Shown piece by piece: positions 9,226-18,336 of a stretch of DNA of 64,000 bases. Below the pieces are notes generated by a model. The model did no database searches and was not told the origin of the DNA. It saw only the letters and a program-made list of their open reading frames with translations. Source of the stretch: Clostridia bacterium (GTDB lineage Bacteria; Bacillota; Clostridia; UBA1212). Position numbers and translations under genes: made by a program. The DNA lies in the NCBI GenBank assembly GCA_017461545.1, contig JAFTXP010000013.1, positions 29,400 to 93,399 of the forward strand. The letters run 5' to 3'. Every line of letters starts with the position of its first letter. The first letter of the stretch is position 1.

Positions 9226-9510
9226 ATGGAGACTTACAGGACTACGTTTGGTATTGTAAAAGATGTTGTGTCAGCGCAGGGCGAGAAATCTGAAGTATCT
9301 CAGGTTATTTCTGATGTATATGCCGCTTTGTGTGAGAAAGGATATAATCCGATAAATCAGATGGTCGGTTATATTATGTCTGGCGACCCGACATACATCA
9401 CAAATCACAACGGAGCCAGAGCACGCATTACTTCAGTTGAGCGTGACGAATTGGTAGAGGAATTTGTTTCATTGTATTTTAAGTCTATTGCCGGAAACGA
9501 AGAAAAATAA
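9226..9510 (+). CDS. ireB: IreB family regulatory phosphoprotein (UPF0297)
   Basis: 94 residues from the ATG at 9226, which has a GGAAGGAA site upstream; a GTG at 9199 would only add nine untypical residues. The sequence matches the IreB/UPF0297 family from [17 protein letters not shown] through [15 protein letters not shown] to the end. In enterococci IreB is phosphorylated by the Ser/Thr kinase IreK and affects cephalosporin resistance. Here the role is inferred from the family. The order ireB-ruvX-DUF1292 is conserved across Firmicutes and supports the call. Confidence 0.93.
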   Translation: METYRTTFGIVKDVVSAQGEKSEVSQVISDVYAALCEKGYNPINQMVGYIMSGDPTYITNHNGARARITSVERDELVEEFVSLYFKSIAGNEEK

Positions 9511-9512
9511 AA

Positions 9513-9935
9513 ATGGACAGAGTTATAGGCATTGATTACGGTGACAGCAGAATAGGCATTGCACTGAGCGATCCTTTCGGGTGGGGTGCGAGTCCGCTTT
9601 GTGTTGTTGACGGTAAGCAGGGACTAAAAAAAGCTGTTTCGGAGATTATATCACTTGTTGATAAAAACTCCGCGACAAAGATTGTCATAGGTTATCCGCT
9701 CAATATGAACGGTACGGCAGGACCTCGCATACAGAGGACGGAGCGTTTTATCGAAGAGTTTTCAGCGATGCGTCCCGATGTGGAGGTTATAAAGTGGGAT
9801 GAGAGACTTACAACCGTTGCCGCAGACAGGACGATGCGCGAGCTGGGTATAAGTCAGAGACAAAAAGGTGTCAGTGATAAGCTTGCGGCTGCATTTATTT
9901 TGCAGGGATATCTGGACAGTATAAAAAATAAATAA
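9513..9935 (+). CDS. ruvX: Holliday junction resolvase-like / pre-16S rRNA nuclease YqgF
   Basis: 140 residues, the normal length. The RNase H-like fold is shown by IGIDYGDSRIGIALSD at the N-terminus with the catalytic Asp, the VIGYPLNMNG strand, and a C-terminal KWDERLTT and DKLAAAFILQGYLD. YqgF proteins are implicated in maturation of the 16S rRNA 5' end and were earlier named RuvX for their resolvase-like fold. The gene starts 2 nt after ireB stops, so it is translationally coupled. Confidence 0.93.
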   Translation: MDRVIGIDYGDSRIGIALSDPFGWGASPLCVVDGKQGLKKAVSEIISLVDKNSATKIVIGYPLNMNGTAGPRIQRTERFIEEFSAMRPDVEVIKWDERLTTVAADRTMRELGISQRQKGVSDKLAAAFILQGYLDSIKNK

Positions 9936-9958
9936 TTTACATTTCGGAGGATTTTATT

Positions 9959-10258
9959 ATGGATAATGAAAATATAGAAGAGTTAAATGAGAATGACGAA
10001 AGCACCTTCATTCTGACAGACGAAGAGGGTAATGAATATCCTTTCAGTTTGCTGGATTTTGTAGATTACAATGATGATATGTATGTAGTTCTTGCTCCGG
10101 CTGATTCAGACCCGGAAAGTGACGATGATCTCGAACTTGTTGTAATGCAGGTTGTTATGACAGACGAAGGCCCTACATTTGAAATGTTTGAGGATGACGA
10201 ACTCGCAGAGGCTGTGCTCGATAAGTTTATTTCTTCGCTTGATGAGTCGGAACAGTAA
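9959..10258 (+). CDS. DUF1292 domain-containing protein
   Basis: 99 residues, very acidic. The family pattern is clear: FILTDEEGNEYPFSLLDFV then YVVLAPAD followed by an acidic patch and a VMQVV strand. DUF1292 (YrzB-like) proteins are small, conserved in Firmicutes next to ruvX, and have no proven function. GGAGG precedes the ATG. The operon probably ends here at the hairpin 10279-10316. Confidence 0.9.
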   Translation: MDNENIEELNENDESTFILTDEEGNEYPFSLLDFVDYNDDMYVVLAPADSDPESDDDLELVVMQVVMTDEGPTFEMFEDDELAEAVLDKFISSLDESEQ

Positions 10259-10278
10259 TTTCAGAAATAGAATTGATA

Positions 10279-10316
10279 ACGCCCGGCGCAGTCAGTTATT
10301 TGTCTGCGCCGGGCGT
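10279..10316 (+). terminator. GC-rich hairpin after the ireB operon
   Basis: A perfect 13-bp stem ACGCCCGGCGCAG/CTGCGCCGGGCGT with a 12-nt loop. There is no T run behind it, so it may act as an RNA-stabilising end or a Rho-type stop rather than a classical terminator. Confidence 0.6.
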
Positions 10317-10428
10317 ATGATTATCAGGAAAATTGTTACAGAATTATAAGAATCTTAAAAAGCTTGTATTAAATCCATTCAAATTTCGTAAATTATATAG
10401 GTAGATATGTTATATAGAAGAGGAATAT

Positions 10429-11412
10429 ATGAAACATTGCTTTATTGTTAACCCGACAGCAGGCAGAATGAATGCAGATATGTGCAGAAAGTCTATAGAG
10501 TCAATTTGCGCTGACAGAAAAATTGAATTTGAACTGAAATTTTCTCAGGCAGAGGGTGACATTGACCGACTTGCGGAAGAGGCTGCGTCAAACGGTTTTA
10601 AATATATATATGCCATAGGAGGGGACGGCACATTAAATGAAGCTGCCAATGGCATAATGAAATATATTGATGCATCTGATTTAACCGAGAATGAAACTCC
10701 TGTTATGGTTCCTGTTCCGTGCGGCACGGGCAATGATTTCGTAAGAACTATTGACACAAGCGGCGTCTACAAAAAATACATTGACAATATAAATAAAAAA
10801 AGTAAAACAAGCGAAGAATACCAAAAAGAACTCGACAAGCTGATTTGTTCAGCCGTTGACAGCGTAGGCAACGTTAAAAAAATTGATGTGGGCACGGCAA
10901 ACGGCAGATATTTTATAAATATAGCCTCCATCGGCTTTGACGCGGAAGTTGTTATCAGTGCGAAGAATTATAAAAATAAAAAATTTATTCCGAACAGTAT
11001 GGCGTATTACATAGGAGTTTTTACTACTTTTTTATCTCTGAAGCCCAGATATGTGAAAATTTCTTATGATTCGGATGAATTCGTTGACAAGAATATTACA
11101 CTTGTCGCGATTGCAAACGGCAAGTATTACGGCGGCGGTGTGATGCCTGCTCCCGACGCGGATTTAAAAGACGGAAAATTTGATGTTTGCACAGTTGATT
11201 TTGTCCGCAGGTATATGGTTCCGATTTTCTTCCCAAAATATAATAAGGGCAGACACGGCAGTATGAAGCAGGTTGACTTTAAAAAATGCCGGAAGGTTGT
11301 AATTGCTTCGGAAAAACCGTTTGCTTTCAACGTTGACGGAGAGGTTTCGTACGAGACGCGCGGAGAATTTGAGATATGTAAAAATAAAATTCCTATGGCG
11401 ATAATGAAGTGA
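10429..11412 (+). CDS. Diacylglycerol kinase-family lipid kinase (DagK/YegS type)
   Basis: 327 residues. The catalytic domain has FIVNPTAGR at the start, the nucleotide-binding IGGDGTLNEAANG and the PCGTGNDFVR block that defines the family. The C-terminal beta-sandwich domain includes VAIANGKYYGGG and ends with NVDGE. It probably phosphorylates diacylglycerol or a related lipid at the membrane, recycling lipid for phospholipid synthesis; the exact substrate is not readable. An AGAGG site stands before the ATG. It appears to be a single-gene unit. Confidence 0.88.
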   Translation: MKHCFIVNPTAGRMNADMCRKSIESICADRKIEFELKFSQAEGDIDRLAEEAASNGFKYIYAIGGDGTLNEAANGIMKYIDASDLTENETPVMVPVPCGTGNDFVRTIDTSGVYKKYIDNINKKSKTSEEYQKELDKLICSAVDSVGNVKKIDVGTANGRYFINIASIGFDAEVVISAKNYKNKKFIPNSMAYYIGVFTTFLSLKPRYVKISYDSDEFVDKNITLVAIANGKYYGGGVMPAPDADLKDGKFDVCTVDFVRRYMVPIFFPKYNKGRHGSMKQVDFKKCRKVVIASEKPFAFNVDGEVSYETRGEFEICKNKIPMAIMK

Positions 11413-11458
11413 AATTTTTTGCTTTACACGGACTTTTAAGTGTGATAGTATACTGAAG

Positions 11459-11515
11459 GTTAACCGTTACCTTGGTTTCGGGACACTCCAACCCCTACTA
11501 CGGAAACGGCGATTT
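11459..11515 (+). promoter_or_regulatory. Candidate structured leader of rpsO
   Basis: Between the lipid kinase and rpsO the transcript can form nested pairings: CCGTT with AACGG outside, TTGG with CCAA inside. The SD for rpsO follows. S15 represses its own mRNA in several bacteria, so an autoregulatory element is plausible, but I could not match it to a described class. Confidence 0.35.
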
Positions 11516-11542
11516 TAATATTTTATAAGGAGATTTGTTATT

Positions 11543-11806
11543 ATGACAAAAGAGAGAAAACAGGAAATTATCAAAACTTATGCTGTTCACGAAGGTGACA
11601 CAGGTTCACCTGAGGTACAGGTTGCTATTCTCACAGAGAGAATCAATCATCTTAACGAGCACCTCAAAGCACACAAGAATGACCACCACTCAAGAAGAGG
11701 ACTTCTTCTTTTAGTAGGTCAGAGAAGAGGACTTCTTAAGTATCTTGCTAAAGTTGATATCGAAAGATACCGTGCATTGATTGAAAAACTCGGTTTGAGA
11801 AGATAA
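11543..11806 (+). CDS. rpsO: 30S ribosomal protein S15
   Basis: 87 residues, standard length. The S15 signature is complete: [24 protein letters not shown], the DHHSRRGLL helix that contacts the 16S central domain, and LLKYL near the end. AAGGAG precedes the ATG. It is followed by its own terminator-like hairpin and then pnp, the common bacterial order. Confidence 0.97.
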   Translation: MTKERKQEIIKTYAVHEGDTGSPEVQVAILTERINHLNEHLKAHKNDHHSRRGLLLLVGQRRGLLKYLAKVDIERYRALIEKLGLRR

Positions 11807-11820
11807 GAAGCTTTTAAATG

Positions 11821-11866
11821 ATTACAAGTCTTGAAGGCAAACCCTTTGAGGCTTGTAATTTTAATT
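11821..11866 (+). terminator. Hairpin between rpsO and pnp
   Basis: An 11-bp stem ATTACAAGTCT/AGGCTTGTAAT (one G-T pair) is followed by TTTAATTTAA. It probably terminates or attenuates rpsO transcription. Confidence 0.65.
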
Positions 11867-11871
11867 TAAGG

Positions 11872-11987
11872 AACCGCTCTGCAGCAGGCGGTTTCGCCCG
11901 TATTCGGGATAGGAGATGCGCAGAATTTTATATTAAGGAGGAGTTTGCCTAGGGTGGTAGACTGCCAAAAAGGACGGGCAGTGTACC
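11872..11987 (+). promoter_or_regulatory. Structured leader of pnp
   Basis: Three hairpins can be drawn in succession: AACCGC/GCGGTT (11872-11893), CCCG/CGGG (11897-11908) and a strong GGTA-ACTGCC/GGCAGT-TACC stem with one mismatch (11956-11987). The last lies just before the likely ATG. An unusually good SD (AAGGAGGAG, 11936-11944) sits between the second and third, far from the ATG. In E. coli the pnp leader hairpin is the site of autoregulation by RNase III and PNPase; a similar role here is inference. Confidence 0.45.
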
Positions 11988-12004
11988 GGGCAACAAAAGA
12001 AAAA

Positions 12005-14086
<2,082 letters not shown>

Positions 14087-14117
14087 TTAGATAATTAAGC
14101 GAATAATAAAAAAGGCA

Positions 14118-14158
14118 GAGCCGCGGTTACGCAAAAGCGTAATCGCGGCTCGAATTTT
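14118..14158 (+). terminator. Terminator of pnp
   Basis: A near-perfect 15-bp stem GAGCCGCGGTTACG/CGTAATCGCGGCTC with an AAAA-containing loop is followed by GAATTTTAT. A diverged second copy lies at 14754-14783. Confidence 0.8.
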
Positions 14159-14204
14159 ATAAATGATTGGGTATTTCAAAACCGGAATTTCCAATTATTT
14201 ACCA

Positions 14205-14233
14205 TTGACACCTAAATACGAGTTTTGTAATAT
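14205..14233 (+). promoter_or_regulatory. Strong promoter convergent to the small membrane-peptide gene
   Basis: TTGACA, 17-nt spacer, TAATAT: essentially consensus. No plus-strand coding sequence follows it; the transcript would run into the 3' end of the minus-strand peptide gene at 14325-14411. Confidence 0.65.
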
Positions 14234-14239
14234 AATTTT

Positions 14240-14335
14240 ATAAGGGCAACACCTATAGCGGTGCACTCCTTGTTATTTATGTTATTGATGAAAGACTGTG
14301 GTTTTAGTAGCATGTGGAGCACAGTCACTCTTTAT
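14240..14335 (+). ncRNA. Candidate antisense RNA to the toxin-like mRNA (ends approximate)
   Basis: A transcript from the promoter at 14205-14233 would begin near 14240 and first copy the left arm of the inverted repeat. It then reaches a hairpin, GACTGTG (14294-14300) with CACAGTC (14320-14326), followed by a short T-rich stretch that may end it. It would be antisense to the 3' part of the peptide mRNA. The existence and end of this RNA are inferred from promoter and hairpin only. Confidence 0.35.
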
Positions 14336-14495
14336 GTATGCTATATAGTAAATAAATGAAAATATCGACTATACTGATAAGTATAATACGAAGTATTTCA
14401 TATTTATCCATATGCATCACCCCCTTTCGGTCATCTGACTTTCGAAAAAGCCGAAGCGAACAAGGAGCGTAACTGTTACCGCTATGGGTATGCCC
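14244..14495. repeat. Imperfect inverted repeat enclosing the toxin-like gene
   Basis: The left arm (14244-14274) and right arm (14459-14495) share GGGCA, ATAGCGGT and CTCCTTGTT in the same order on opposite strands; the right arm has six extra bases in the middle. A minus-strand transcript crossing both arms could pair its 5' and 3' regions. Such long-range pairing is a known way of keeping type I toxin mRNAs silent. Confidence 0.65.
14325..14411 (-). CDS. 28-residue hydrophobic peptide, candidate type I toxin
   Basis: A short frame beginning MDKYEILRIILIS and ending YSIHKE, with a single predicted membrane helix and a charged tail. It has an excellent ribosome site, AAAGGGGGTGAT, 5 nt from the ATG. 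Short peptides with a MxxYE-type start, one helix and a GGGGGTGAT-type SD resemble the Firmicute 'putative holin-like toxin'/TxpA-type peptides. A plausible promoter TTTACA-N17-TAGCAT lies on the minus strand near 14544-14517. A 7-bp CACGGGC/GCCCGTG hairpin (14494-14510) sits in the 5' leader. The toxin identity is inference from size, hydrophobicity and context. Confidence 0.5.
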   Translation of the reverse strand: MDKYEILRIILISIVDIFIYLLYSIHKE

Positions 14496-14876
14496 ACGGG
14501 CTTTGCCCGTGCGAAAATGCTATCAAATATGGATTTAAATGTAAATGATGCTTGGAATTATTTCCTGCGATTTTCACCAGTTATGTTTAAACGCCTTTAT
14601 TTAAAGGATTTTTACAGGTAAATTATTTTTTTTAACGTTGATTATTTCCCGACGGAAGATGCGGTAGGAGAGTGATTGGTGTAAGCAAATTCCTCAGTGG
14701 TTATGCCGGGGAAGCGTGATGCACGATGCATAAGCGGATAATAAAAAGGTAGAGCCGCGATTACGGAAAAGCGTAATCGCGGCGCTGTTTGTTATTTATG
14801 CAATTCTAAATAATAATCAGCATATGTGAAAAAGTCTTTTTACAAAAAAATTTCATAGACTTCAGATAGTTAGGTA
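14412..14876. other. Gene-poor stretch
   Basis: Contains the leader and possible promoter of the small peptide (to about 14545), then AT-rich sequence with no convincing coding frame, and ends in the second copy of the pnp-terminator sequence (14731-14783). A 15-codon GTG frame near 14673 is too weak to call. Confidence 0.5.
14731..14792 (+). repeat. Second, diverged copy of the pnp terminator region
   Basis: About 52 nt starting TAAGCGGATAATAAAAA repeat the segment at 14096-14150 with only about five differences. The copy keeps a perfect 12-bp stem GCCGCGATTACG/CGTAATCGCGGC. It could also serve as terminator for the convergent XRE gene. The two copies bracket the toxin-like locus. Confidence 0.7.
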
Positions 14877-15419
14877 TTATTTATAAATAATATTTCCTTG
14901 GCACTCAACATTTCCTTCAATTGTTTTGCATTCAATGTTTCCTCCGCAATTAACATCTCCGCAAATACTCGCATCACAGAAAATGTTTCCTCCGCAATTA
15001 ACATCTCCGCAAATACTCGCATCACAGAAAATGTTTCCAAAAACCTCAACCTTAAAATATTGTCTTGTAGTTTCGTTGCAGTTTCTAGGGAATGTTATAT
15101 CTATTGTTTTATCTAAATTTTCTACCGACACAATTCGTTTACCTCTGGCAACAACAACGCGGAATGTATCATCATCACGCAGAGGAAATTGTGCACAAAT
15201 ATCATTAACTATCGGCTCTTTTCCAAACAATTCATCTATGCTTATATCAAATATTTCTGCAAGTTTTGGTATTAAACTAATATCCGGGCAACACTGCGCC
15301 GACTCCCATTTGGATACCGACTGATTTGTTACTCCTAATTCCTTGGCAAGCTCCTCTTGGGTTAAACCTTGCTTTTTTCTAAAATAACTAATAGTATCGT
15401 TCAGTTTTAAGTTATCCAT
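14877..15419 (-). CDS. XRE-family transcriptional regulator with Cys/Gly repeat tail
   Basis: 180 residues. Residues 1-65 are a classical Cro/C1 helix-turn-helix domain (TISYFRKKQGLTQEELAKELGVTNQSVSKWE, split here by its helices). Then comes a bridging region and, from about residue 120, a beta-repeat tail. The tail holds two identical 16-residue units GGNIFCDASICGDVNC, encoded by a perfect 48-bp tandem repeat, and further degenerate units such as GGNIECKTIEGNVECQGNI. The tail looks like the short beta-solenoid rungs of bactofilin-like polymer proteins, with regularly spaced Cys. Target genes are unknown; palindromes in its upstream region (15484-15522) could be operators. Confidence 0.85.
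   Translation of the reverse strand: MDNLKLNDTISYFRKKQGLTQEELAKELGVTNQSVSKWESAQCCPDISLIPKLAEIFDISIDELFGKEPIVNDICAQFPLRDDDTFRVVVARGKRIVSVENLDKTIDITFPRNCNETTRQYFKVEVFGNIFCDASICGDVNCGGNIFCDASICGDVNCGGNIECKTIEGNVECQGNIIYK
14938..15033. repeat. Perfect 48-bp tandem duplication inside the XRE gene
   Basis: Copies 14938-14985 and 14986-15033 are identical base for base, so the duplication is recent or kept uniform. It adds one in-frame 16-residue unit. Confidence 0.95.
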
Positions 15420-15483
15420 AGTTACACTCCTTTATATTACTTGTAGCTACATTTATATTTTAAGTGCTAAATTAATGCAAAAC

Positions 15484-15522
15484 AATAACGCAGTTATTGG
15501 ATTTTTCCAACTTAAAGTTGGA
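15484..15522. promoter_or_regulatory. Two palindromes upstream of the XRE gene
   Basis: AATAAC-GCA-GTTATT (15484-15498) and TCCAACTT-A-AAGTTGGA (15506-15522) are perfect inverted repeats in the XRE/spoIIE intergenic region. They are candidate operator sites; no binding protein can be assigned from sequence. Confidence 0.4.
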
Positions 15523-15657
15523 TTGATTCGTGAAGAATTGCTGCCCGCATAACACAGACAGCAAAATAATAGGTTGGTTTTAATAATTATAAGACAAAAT
15601 TTATCTTTGTCCCTATTGTAGCGCAAGCATAGCATAAAGAATGTCCCTTTACAACAG

Positions 15658-15713
15658 CCGGTATATTTTTACCGGTCGACATCCCTCGACATCTTACGAT
15701 TTTTTTATATGTT
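15658..15713 (+). promoter_or_regulatory. Candidate Spo0A-controlled promoter of spoIIE
   Basis: GTCGACA (15675-15681) and CTCGACA (15685-15691) each match six of seven bases of the Spo0A box in reverse orientation (TTCGACA) and are 10 bp apart. The second overlaps a possible -35 (TCGACA) 16 nt before TATGTT. A CCGGTA/TACCGG inverted repeat sits just upstream. Spo0A control of spoIIE is established in Bacillus. Confidence 0.55.
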
Positions 15714-15774
15714 AAAGTCTTTTTCCATTGATACAAATTATATAAATCAAACACTTACAAAGGTGGTTTTACTA

Positions 15775-18333
15775 ATGAAAAAAGACTATGATACAAAGGA
15801 TGCAAAGGGCACTGTACAGCAAACCGAAATGTATGATGAGGGCATTGCGGAAATGTCCTTACCTGATATGCTGAAATCTTTGAGTTTCGATAAAAAGGTA
15901 GTGATAACGGCCGTTGTTATGTTTTTTATGGGGAGAGCCTGGATTCCGGGAGGACTGCTTCCTTTCGGCACGGCTGCTTTTGCGGCTGTTGTTATATCTC
16001 CGGATTGCAGAATGAAAAACAGCCGCGCTGTTTTGTACGGAATATCGGTGCTGCTCGGAGTATTGACACTTGCACAGTGGTGGCAGCTTCTGATTGCCTT
16101 GTTTATAATGGTGTCGTTTTATTCGGCAGTAAGAATTAAATTCGGAGAGGGTTTATCGTATGCGGAGTTGCCTTACGGTGAATTTATATCGCCTGATAAT
16201 AAAAAACCGTTTGCCGTTATTTGCGGAATTATTTATTTTATTTGTTCAATCGGAGCTTCTGTATTGGTGATTGCAATCTCATCTGCCAAAATATCGGATG
16301 CGCTGTTGTTGCTGACTCAGTCCATCGTAGGTTTTGCCGCTTTTTACGTGTTCAGAAATGTTTCTCTGATATTTGTTGACGATATAGGAAGAAAAGTGAT
16401 GACAAACGAAGAGATGGCATGTATTGCGATTGCCGTTGCAGTAGGATTGATGGGTCTTCCCGATATTGTTTTTCTTTCAATCTCGGTAAAAAGGTTATTG
16501 TGCATAGTTGTCGTGATGATTTTCAGTTATCGCGGCGGGCTTGGCACAGGCGCTGCGTGCGGCGTTACGGCAGGAATACTCATATCAGCATCAAAAATTG
16601 CAAACGGCGGCGATCTTTCGTCAACTATAATAGCCGTATACGGCTTCAGCGGTTTTCTTGCAGGATTGTTTAACCGATACAGGAAAGTAGGCGTATCAAT
16701 CGGTTTTATAATGGGCAATCTTTTGCTTGCGATTTTATTTAATGAAAGTCAGGATATTATTATAAATATTTATGAAGTTGGTTTTGCGGTAATACTGTTT
16801 GCGATTATTCCCGACAGGTTTACTGAGTTTCTCAAACTGCCGCAGTTTACAGGTGTCAAAGTTCCGACCGTAAAAGTTAATTATGCCGTAAAACTTCGGA
16901 ATATGGCTGTAGGAAAGTTAGAAAGCTTTTCCGGAATTATGCGTGAAATGTCATCCGTTTGTAAAGATTTTACCGAAGGCTGCGCCGCTGGAAATAAAGA
17001 CGATCTGATGCAGATTGTAGAGCGGACTACCGACAATATTTGTAAAAAATGCATGCTGTGTAACAGTTGCTGGGAGACAAATTTTTATAAAACATATCAG
17101 TCGTTCGGAGTTATGGTAAGTATTCTTGAATGTCGCGGAAAAATCTCATTTACGGAAATACCAAAAAATATTTCCACTGTTTGCCCGAACATAGACGCTT
17201 TGCTTGATGAAATAAAAAAGGGTTTTGAAATGTGGCGCATTGACTGCCTTTGGAGAAGACGCATGGAAGAGACTAAAAAGCTGCTTCCTGTCCAGCTTGA
17301 GAGCATGGCGGAAATACTGGACAACCTTGCGAAAGAAGTCGATTTAAGCGTTGTTTTTGAGGATAAAATCGAAAGAAATATTATCAAGTCAATGGCAGAC
17401 CACGAACTTAAAATAAAAAATGTCACAGTTTCAAAGAATCTTTCGGGAAGGCTTGAAATTGCTGCCGATATAAAATGCTGCGGAATGAAAAAGGCATGTA
17501 TAAAATCATATTTACCTCTTTTGTCACGGGTAACGGGCACAAATCTTGTAATAGACAAAGAGGCAACCGCTGAACTCTGCGGCTTTGTGCCTCCGACAGA
17601 GAATACCCAATGTCACAATGACGGAAAAACAGCATGGTGTCCTATGGTTTTCTGTGAAGCTGAACCGTTTCGCATAGCTGTTTCATCATCGGTCTGTCCG
17701 GCAAATAAAAACCGTGTATGCGGAGATTCGCATTCGTTTATGCAGCTTCGTCACGGAATATATTTAATGGCAATAAGCGACGGGATGGGAAGCGGAGAGA
17801 GTGCCGCTGCACAGAGCAGGTCTGTTATAAAATTATTGGAGCTTTTCATGGAGAGCGGCCTTGGATGTACCGCCGCCGTTGCAATGATAAATTCACTGCT
17901 CGAAACAGGAAGTGAAAAAATGATTTCGGCAACGGTTGACCTTTGCCTTCTCGACCTCTACGAAGGCAAAGCTACATTCTTAAAATTAGGCGCCGTGCCT
18001 TCAGTTATAAAGCACGGCGCGCACGTTGATTCCATCGCTGTTCCGGCGCTTCCTATGGGAATGGCAGATGATTATAACGAAATATTTGACTGCAAAACTA
18101 TTAAAAGAAAAATCGATGATCAAGACATCATAATACTGATGTCCGACGGTGTGACCGAGGCATTCAGAGAGAACGGCGGCAACCGTGTAGATTTTTATTC
18201 CTGCATAGAAAATATGAACTCTTCAAATCCGAAGCAGATTGCCGATGCGCTTGTAAATCTTGCCGTTGCAAACTGCGGCGGTGTTGCAAAGGATGATATG
18301 ACCGTTGTGGCCGCCAGGATAAAGAAAGACTAA
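15775..18333 (+). CDS. spoIIE: Stage II sporulation protein E (SpoIIE phosphatase)
   Basis: 852 residues. The N-terminal third has about ten hydrophobic helices (residues about 40-330). A central region includes a CKKCMLCNSC cysteine cluster, and the C-terminal PP2C phosphatase domain has the metal site AISDGMGSGE (Asp near residue 669) and a late MSDGVTEAF. SpoIIE dephosphorylates SpoIIAA at the asymmetric septum and so activates sigma-F in the forespore. I chose the ATG at 15775 because AAAGGTGG lies 8 nt upstream. The ATG at 15709 has no SD and overlaps the likely promoter. The 3' end is 3 nt from convergent ygiQ. Its presence indicates a sporulating lineage. Confidence 0.93.
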   Translation: MKKDYDTKDAKGTVQQTEMYDEGIAEMSLPDMLKSLSFDKKVVITAVVMFFMGRAWIPGGLLPFGTAAFAAVVISPDCRMKNSRAVLYGISVLLGVLTLAQWWQLLIALFIMVSFYSAVRIKFGEGLSYAELPYGEFISPDNKKPFAVICGIIYFICSIGASVLVIAISSAKISDALLLLTQSIVGFAAFYVFRNVSLIFVDDIGRKVMTNEEMACIAIAVAVGLMGLPDIVFLSISVKRLLCIVVVMIFSYRGGLGTGAACGVTAGILISASKIANGGDLSSTIIAVYGFSGFLAGLFNRYRKVGVSIGFIMGNLLLAILFNESQDIIINIYEVGFAVILFAIIPDRFTEFLKLPQFTGVKVPTVKVNYAVKLRNMAVGKLESFSGIMREMSSVCKDFTEGCAAGNKDDLMQIVERTTDNICKKCMLCNSCWETNFYKTYQSFGVMVSILECRGKISFTEIPKNISTVCPNIDALLDEIKKGFEMWRIDCLWRRRMEETKKLLPVQLESMAEILDNLAKEVDLSVVFEDKIERNIIKSMADHELKIKNVTVSKNLSGRLEIAADIKCCGMKKACIKSYLPLLSRVTGTNLVIDKEATAELCGFVPPTENTQCHNDGKTAWCPMVFCEAEPFRIAVSSSVCPANKNRVCGDSHSFMQLRHGIYLMAISDGMGSGESAAAQSRSVIKLLELFMESGLGCTAAVAMINSLLETGSEKMISATVDLCLLDLYEGKATFLKLGAVPSVIKHGAHVDSIAVPALPMGMADDYNEIFDCKTIKRKIDDQDIIILMSDGVTEAFRENGGNRVDFYSCIENMNSSNPKQIADALVNLAVANCGGVAKDDMTVVAARIKKD

Positions 18334-18336
18334 GAA

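Noticed and set aside
14673..14720. 15-codon GTG frame with an AGGAGAG site
   Set aside because: Very short, no hydrophobic or other character; the SD-like sequence overlaps its start.
14938..15033. 48-bp tandem repeat as a possible CRISPR or integration site
   Set aside because: Only two copies, no spacers, in frame inside the XRE gene.
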